In this document: positions 14,335 to 17,882 of the stretch, in pieces
Layout of the letters: every line of letters starts with the position of its first letter
How positions within the stretch are numbered: the first letter of the stretch is position 1
Source of the DNA: Acidimicrobiia bacterium
GTDB taxonomy: Bacteria; Actinomycetota; Acidimicrobiia; Acidimicrobiales; Bin134
Direction: 5' to 3'
NCBI GenBank assembly: GCA_009843565.1
Contig: VYDF01000003.1
Location: 1-17,882, forward strand
DNA length: 17,882 nt
Position numbers and translations under genes: made by a program
Notes under the pieces: model-generated
Told to the model about the DNA's origin: nothing
The model's database searches: none
Seen by the model: only the letters and a program-made list of their open reading frames with translations

Positions 14335-15081
14335 TCACACCAACGGCCACGGGTGGCGACGGCCACTGGGGTCGGTGGGGAAGCAGCCCTCGTTCACCAG
14401 TACGCTCGCCCGAGTCATCAAGGCGTCTCGCTCCAGCAAAGTGAGCAGATTGGCCACATCGGCGGGGAGGCCGTCATTGAGCAGGCGGGCCACGTCGCCC
14501 GCGAGGTCGGCCGGCAGGAGATCGCCGGCCCATTCCCAGATCACCGTGCGCAGTTTGAACTCACAGTGGAACGACAGCCCGTTGTCAATGGCATAGAGCC
14601 GGCCGTCGTCGCCAAGCAGAATGTGGCCGCCCTTGCGGTCGGTGCTGTTGATGATGAAGTCGAACGCGCACAGCCGCTGGAACCACTGATGGTGGACGGA
14701 TTCCTCCCGCAAGGTGGAGTAGTGCTCGTCGTAGTCGGTGGGCACATAGAGCTGCACCGAACCCTCGCCCAGCGGCCCGTCCCTCATCACGGTGGGCGGG
14801 ATCAGGTTCCAGTCCAACTCCCTGGACAACTCGAAGGCGGCGATTTCGCGCTTGTGCAGCCCAGCGGGGAAATCCCATAGAGGACGTTCACCCTGCACTG
14901 GCTTGTATACCCCCTGGACGATGGGAGCATCTGGGCAGCGGACGTCGACGAGGAAGGTCATGTTCGAGCTCCACGGCATTCGCCCCAGCACCTCGAGCTC
15001 GCCGGTGGTGAGCAATTCCACTGCCATCTCGTCATCAAGTGCAGGCCGCTCGCGAAACGGCGACTCAGATTTCGCTTCCAT
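14335..15081 (-). CDS. SCO1664 family protein, PI3/4-kinase-like
   Basis: The 248-residue protein starts at the ATG at 15081. GVYKP (57-61) fits the ATP-binding lysine strand, KREIAAFELSREL (77-89) an alpha-C-like helix, FDFIINSTDRKGGHILL (140-156) a catalytic loop with D148-R149, and AIDNG (164-168) the metal-binding D-N-G. The last two resemble type II PI4-kinases, where the loop reads NTDR-x3-N-W. Here the metal-binding Asn position is occupied by His153. I recall it as a conserved actinobacterial family (TIGR03843) of unknown function. Its ATG overlaps the DUF3090 stop (TGATG), so the two are translationally coupled, and the phosphomutase-like gene leads the operon. Kinase activity is inference, not established. 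Confidence 0.85.
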   Translation of the reverse strand: MEAKSESPFRERPALDDEMAVELLTTGELEVLGRMPWSSNMTFLVDVRCPDAPIVQGVYKPVQGERPLWDFPAGLHKREIAAFELSRELDWNLIPPTVMRDGPLGEGSVQLYVPTDYDEHYSTLREESVHHQWFQRLCAFDFIINSTDRKGGHILLGDDGRLYAIDNGLSFHCEFKLRTVIWEWAGDLLPADLAGDVARLLNDGLPADVANLLTLLERDALMTRASVLVNEGCFPTDPSGRRHPWPLV

Positions 15082-15572
15082 CAGTTGGAGCAGGGGCACC
15101 AGGTGCCGTCGTCGTTGAGCGGAGCACCGCAGTAGCGGCACGGAGGGCGGCCGGCAGCCACTACCTGCCGGGCTCGAGCCACGAATCCGGCCACTTGGCT
15201 CCGGGTGATTCGGAACCGGGCGGTGGCCGCATCGGCAGGATCGTCCTGAGCCAGCATCTCGGTGGCCATCACCAGCATCCGGTCGGCCTCGGGGTCGTAA
15301 CCGATGCCGATATCGCCCACTGTCCATTCCGCTTCCACCGGATCGATCAGCCCGATATCGGCCTCGGGCTCGATGGAATCTGGGTCGTCGCTGATCTCCC
15401 GCAGCACCCCAGCCAGATGTTCGGCCAGCGCGGCTACCTGCTGCTTCTCCAGCTTGAGCGACACCAGCGTGCCGGTTAGGCCCGCCTGGAGGTAGAACAC
15501 CCGTTGACCAGGAGGCCCGATGGTGCCCACCGTGAAATGCTCAAGGTCGTTCAGGTCGTAGGAGGCGCTCAT
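15081..15572 (-). CDS. DUF3090 family protein
   Basis: The 163-residue product starts MSASYDLNDLEHFTVGTIGPPGQRVFYLQAG, the family N-terminus of DUF3090 (TIGR03847). The ATG at 15572 overlaps the phosphomutase stop in ATGA. The middle has LVSLKLEKQQVAALAEHLAGVL. The C-terminus ends CRYCGAPLNDDGTWCPC, a C-x2-C...C-x-C pattern that could bind zinc. No enzyme motif is seen and the function is unknown to me. It sits between the phosphatase-like and kinase-like genes in a conserved actinobacterial three-gene unit, often near mshC, which is not in this window. Confidence 0.87.
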   Translation of the reverse strand: MSASYDLNDLEHFTVGTIGPPGQRVFYLQAGLTGTLVSLKLEKQQVAALAEHLAGVLREISDDPDSIEPEADIGLIDPVEAEWTVGDIGIGYDPEADRMLVMATEMLAQDDPADAATARFRITRSQVAGFVARARQVVAAGRPPCRYCGAPLNDDGTWCPCSN

Positions 15573-16213
15573 GACGGCACCAGTGCCTTCAAATCGGAGG
15601 TGCTGTTGACGGCCAAGACCAGCGGGCCGTCGGTGGTGTAGAGGATGGCAGTGATCGAACAAGGTGACACCACGATCCGCTGGAACATGTCCAAATGGGC
15701 GCCCGAGGCATGCGAAACCGCGGCCTTGATGGTGTCGGCATGCGACACCGCCACCACCGTCGAGCCCGGGTGGCGGTCGACCAGCGACTGAACTGCCGCG
15801 GTCATCCGAGTCTGCATTTCAGCAAACGACTCCCCGCCGGGGAAGCGGAAGCTGCTAGGGGTGCGCTGTACTTGCCGCCAGTCGCGGCGACGGCGGAGAT
15901 CGCTCAGGCGGCGACCAGTCCACTTGCCGAAGTCGCACTCGTTGAGACTATCCAGCACCCGCACGCGTCGCCCCACCGCCCGGGCGATAGGGGCAGCAGT
16001 CTCTCGAGCCCGCTCCATTGGCGAGGCGTACACCGCCCCGATGCGCTTTGGACCCAATGCGGCAATGCGGGCCGCGGCCTGTTCCGCCTGCTCCCGGCCT
16101 CGTTCGCTGAGGTGCAGCCCTGGCGCCCGTCCGGGCAGCACCGCCCCGGTAGTGGGGGTTTGGCCGTGGCGCACGAACAACACCATGGTGGGTTTGCGGG
16201 TTTTATTGGCCAT
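15569..16213 (-). CDS. Histidine phosphatase superfamily protein, MSMEG_4193-type 'phosphomutase'
   Basis: The 214-residue product has VRHGQT (14-19) with phospho-accepting His16, the arginine of ERARET (68-72), the acid E92 in LNECDFGKWTG and H158 in SHADTIK, the full catalytic set of the phosphoglycerate mutase/histidine phosphatase fold. Family TIGR03848 members are annotated as probable phosphomutases, but the motif equally suits a phosphatase. It starts at ATG 16213 and is the first gene of the leftward operon with DUF3090 and the SCO1664-family gene. The phosphoryl substrate is unknown. An operon pairing with a kinase-like protein makes an opposing phosphorylation pair conceivable. Confidence 0.9.
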   Translation of the reverse strand: MANKTRKPTMVLFVRHGQTPTTGAVLPGRAPGLHLSERGREQAEQAAARIAALGPKRIGAVYASPMERARETAAPIARAVGRRVRVLDSLNECDFGKWTGRRLSDLRRRRDWRQVQRTPSSFRFPGGESFAEMQTRMTAAVQSLVDRHPGSTVVAVSHADTIKAAVSHASGAHLDMFQRIVVSPCSITAILYTTDGPLVLAVNSTSDLKALVPS

Positions 16214-16230
16214 TTGCTCTGTGGACTCTG

Positions 16231-16236
16231 ACTCTA
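16231..16236 (-). promoter_or_regulatory. Candidate -10 box (TAGAGT) for the phosphomutase operon
   Basis: Reading leftward, TAGAGT ends 17 bases before the ATG at 16213, allowing a leader of about 10 bases. It lies in the 87-base divergent gap before the uracil-DNA glycosylase gene. Confidence 0.3.
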
Positions 16237-16300
16237 GGTGTCGTTGCCTCTGTACAAGTCTCGCCAGGCATCGTCCTCTATGTTGCCGGTAGTGGGTTCA

Positions 16301-16969
16301 ATGGACACATTCGACGAACTGGCCGCTGATGTTATCGCCTGCCGAGCCTGCCCCCGACTCGTGGCCTGGCGGGAGGAGGTTGCCGCGACCAAGCGGGCCG
16401 CCTACCGGGATTGGACGTACTGGGGCCGGCCGGTGCCGGGCTTTGGCGATCCCGAGGCTCGCATCGTGGTGGTGGGGCTGGCTCCGGCAGCCCACGGCGC
16501 CAATCGCACTGGGCGCATGTTCACCGGCGACCGCTCGGGCGACTTCCTGTATGCCTCACTGCACCGGGTGGGGCTCGCCAACCAGCCCGAGGCCACCGAC
16601 CGGGAAGACGGGCTGGTGTTGCGCGACACCTATATCACTGCCCCGGTGCGGTGCGCACCGCCCCAGAACAAGCCGACTCCGGCCGAACGGGACGCGTGCC
16701 GCCCGTTCTTGGTGAGAGAGCTGGCGCTGCTCCATCGGGCCAGAGTGTTCGTGGCCCTGGGGGCCATCGGCTACGCGGCGGTGGCCGCCGAACTGGGGGT
16801 GAAGCCCCGGCCCAAGTTCGCCCACGGCCTGGAGGCAGCCGCCCCCGACGACCGCACGGTGGTGTGCTCCTACCATGTAAGCCAGCAGAACACGTTCACC
16901 GGGCGGCTCACCACCGACATGCTGGACGAGGTGTTCCAACGCGCCCTGACCCTGGCTGGGGCTGGTTAG
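16301..16969 (+). CDS. Type-5 uracil-DNA glycosylase (UdgB-like, Fe-S)
   Basis: The 222-residue protein, taken from ATG 16301, has four cysteines for a 4Fe-4S cluster, C14-x2-C17 and C118-x14-C133, the catalytic-loop motif GLAPAAHGANRTG at 59-71 and HVSQQNTFTGRLT at 192-204. This is family 5 UDG, which removes uracil and some other deaminated bases and lacks the polar catalytic residue of family 1. In members I remember the second motif reads H-P-S-Q-Q-N; here the proline is valine. GTG 16238 and ATG 16280 are in-frame alternatives, but the family N-terminus is short before C-x2-C, so 16301 is preferred; no clear ribosome site helps. It is divergent from the phosphomutase operon. Confidence 0.88.
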   Translation: MDTFDELAADVIACRACPRLVAWREEVAATKRAAYRDWTYWGRPVPGFGDPEARIVVVGLAPAAHGANRTGRMFTGDRSGDFLYASLHRVGLANQPEATDREDGLVLRDTYITAPVRCAPPQNKPTPAERDACRPFLVRELALLHRARVFVALGAIGYAAVAAELGVKPRPKFAHGLEAAAPDDRTVVCSYHVSQQNTFTGRLTTDMLDEVFQRALTLAGAG

Positions 16970-16977
16970 AACCGGGA

Positions 16978-16992
16978 ATGGTTCGCGACCGC
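16978..16992 (+). repeat. 15-bp direct repeat, copy 1
   Basis: ATGGTTCGCGACCGC here is identical to bases 17040-17054, 62 bases downstream. Each copy contains the palindrome TCGCGA. Both lie in the 112-base gap between the glycosylase stop and the lipoprotein start. Confidence 0.8.
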
Positions 16993-16996
16993 GGAC

Positions 16997-17025
16997 AGGG
17001 GCCATGCACCACCCCTAGCAATGGC
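16997..17025. other. Two overlapping, mutually exclusive hairpins
   Basis: AGGGG at 16997-17001 can pair with CCCCT at 17012-17016, and GCCAT at 17001-17005 can pair with ATGGC at 17021-17025. The two share base 17001 and interleave, so they cannot both form. This lies between the direct repeats; a terminator for the glycosylase gene is one reading. Confidence 0.3.
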
Positions 17026-17039
17026 TCTCCAAACCCCGG

Positions 17040-17054
17040 ATGGTTCGCGACCGC
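17040..17054 (+). repeat. 15-bp direct repeat, copy 2
   Basis: This is the second exact copy of ATGGTTCGCGACCGC, ending 27 bases before the lipoprotein GTG start and 14 bases before its candidate -10 box, a position where an operator could act. Confidence 0.8.
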
Positions 17055-17068
17055 AGGGAATCGGGCGA

Positions 17069-17074
17069 TACCGT
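17069..17074 (+). promoter_or_regulatory. Candidate leaderless -10 box (TACCGT) for the lipoprotein gene
   Basis: TACCGT ends 7 bases before the GTG at 17082. No Shine-Dalgarno site is present. The spacing is one base longer than the ideal leaderless arrangement seen before mrp and pdtaS. Confidence 0.45.
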
Positions 17075-17081
17075 TGAATCC

Positions 17082-17471
17082 GTGACAAAGGGCCGATTGC
17101 TCGCGGTGGTGGCCGCTGTGGTTTTGGTGGCGGCTGCCTGCGGTAATTCCGGGGCACCCACCTTCTATGACGACAATCCCGACGACTACCAATTCGATGC
17201 GAACAGTCCTGTGGAGCCCAACGTCGGCCAGCCCGAGCGAAACTTCCGCGACGGCTGCAAAGAAGCGGGCCGCGATGACCTCGACGAACAGGTGAGGGCC
17301 AACCTGGCCGATGTGTGCAAGTGCGGCTTCGACAACATCAGGGAAACGCTGACCTTTGAAGAGTTCAAGCAGCTTGACGACGACCTCCGCAGCGACATCA
17401 ACGCCGACTTGACCGAAGAAGTGAGCCTGATCATGCGGCGGTGCATTCTGGAGGAATCCGGACTCGGCTAG
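17082..17471 (+). CDS. Small secreted lipoprotein with four cysteines
   Basis: The 129-residue product from GTG 17082 starts MTKGRLLAVVAAVVLVAAAC: a basic n-region, a hydrophobic stretch and a lipobox ending in Cys20, so it should be lipidated and held on the outer face of the membrane. An acidic linker (28-56) follows. The mature domain has Cys59, Cys79-K-Cys81 and Cys121 with mostly helical, charged sequence including TFEEFKQLDDDLRSD. Two disulfides or a metal site are possible. I do not recognise a named family. An upstream in-frame GTG at 17040 would place 14 extra residues before the signal peptide and is less likely. Confidence 0.75.
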   Translation: MTKGRLLAVVAAVVLVAAACGNSGAPTFYDDNPDDYQFDANSPVEPNVGQPERNFRDGCKEAGRDDLDEQVRANLADVCKCGFDNIRETLTFEEFKQLDDDLRSDINADLTEEVSLIMRRCILEESGLG

Positions 17472-17496
17472 CAGCCCGCTTGGGGCAGATCCTCCC

Positions 17497-17882
17497 TCAG
17501 ACCCCTACCCGGACCGCGCTCTCGGCCCACTCGGGCCAGCGTTGGCGGCTCTTGGCAGCCAGCTTGTGCATGAGGGCCACCGCGCCCGGGTCGTCGTCGC
17601 CGGGGCGGGCCTGGATCACCCCGTCGTCCAGCATGGCGTTGATGACCGCCCGGCCCAGCTCGGTGCGAACCACGGTGAGGGTCCAGTCGGAGAGATCTCC
17701 GATGCCCCCAGTTGAGATGTCGGCGTGCTCGGCGGCGAAATCGGGGCAGAGGTTGCAGCCCTCCCGGGTCCAGGCGTGGCACTCTTTCAGATTTATCTCG
17801 TGGTAGTCGCCGTTCTTCATCCACACTTGGAACACGCCCTTGATGTTCATCTTGGCGATCTGGTCGGTGGGCAGTCCGTACT
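17497..17882 (-). CDS. Coenzyme F420 hydrogenase/dehydrogenase beta-subunit (FrhB) family, C-terminal part
   Basis: The frame remains open through the right edge, so this is the C-terminal 128 or so residues of a longer protein; the internal ATG at 17850 is not the start. Visible motifs are GVFQVWMKNGDYHEINLKEC and TREGCNLCPDFAAEHADIS, the cysteine-containing region characteristic of FrhB C-terminal domains, which bind a 4Fe-4S cluster and use F420. Related proteins include F420-reducing hydrogenase beta subunits and F420-dependent reductases; the exact reaction cannot be read from this end. The tail RQRWPEWAESAVRVGV looks like a normal end. It is convergent with the lipoprotein gene, 25 bases between stops. 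Confidence 0.85.
   Translation of the reverse strand, partial: YGLPTDQIAKMNIKGVFQVWMKNGDYHEINLKECHAWTREGCNLCPDFAAEHADISTGGIGDLSDWTLTVVRTELGRAVINAMLDDGVIQARPGDDDPGAVALMHKLAAKSRQRWPEWAESAVRVGV

Noticed and set aside
15082..15327. N-terminal extension of the SCO1664-family protein
   Set aside because: It overlaps DUF3090 coding sequence out of frame; the TGATG coupling fixes the start at 15081.
1..17882. CRISPR arrays, tRNAs, rRNAs, insertion sequences, toxin-antitoxin or phage-defence genes
   Set aside because: No spaced repeats, tRNA-like cloverleaf, transposase motif or defence domain was found; gaps are too short for most of them.

Overview
The window is GC-rich, densely coded bacterial chromosome from an actinomycete-type organism. 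The evidence is a set of actinobacterial families close together: a WhiB1-type iron-sulfur regulator, a PdtaS-type histidine kinase, a DUF3107 protein, the SCO1664 / DUF3090 / MSMEG_4193-phosphomutase trio, and two F420-linked families (a DDN-type deazaflavin oxidoreductase domain and an FrhB-type protein). Several starts lack a Shine-Dalgarno site but have a TANNNT -10 box at leaderless spacing, which also fits Actinomycetota. A deep lineage such as Acidimicrobiia is my guess, not a demonstrated fact. No rRNA, tRNA, CRISPR array, insertion sequence or phage gene was seen.

Layout. (1) 1-6128 looks metabolic or catabolic: the end of a glutamine synthetase-family gene, an alpha/beta hydrolase, then a leftward two-gene operon of an SDR-DDN fusion and a Rieske oxygenase resembling DAF-36/KshA sterol oxygenases, then rightward genes for a SnoaL-like and a DUF1214-like protein. 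(2) 6196-8839 is a HAD-like gene with no standard start codon, a cysteine desulfurase, and head-to-head with it an Mrp/ApbC ATPase followed by DUF3107. (3) 8867-12442 is signalling and lipid functions: PdtaS-like kinase convergent with whiB1, a glycerophosphodiester phosphodiesterase, and a diacylglycerol kinase-like gene that also appears to use a CTG start. (4) 12562-14327 is etfB-etfA. (5) 14335-16213 is a tightly coupled leftward operon: phosphomutase-like phosphatase, DUF3090, and a PI3/4-kinase-like SCO1664-family protein. (6) 16301-17882 holds a type-5 uracil-DNA glycosylase, a 15-bp direct repeat, a small lipoprotein and the C-terminal part of an FrhB-family protein.

How they may work together. 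Iron-sulfur chemistry recurs: cysteine desulfurase and Mrp supply or carry clusters or sulfur, and WhiB1, UdgB, the Rieske protein and FrhB probably need clusters. Etf and F420 enzymes indicate flavin/deazaflavin redox metabolism. The least understood units are the SDR-DDN/Rieske operon and the kinase-like/phosphatase-like operon. Genes are packed with many convergent ends touching or overlapping, and no gene-free stretch exceeds about 130 bases.
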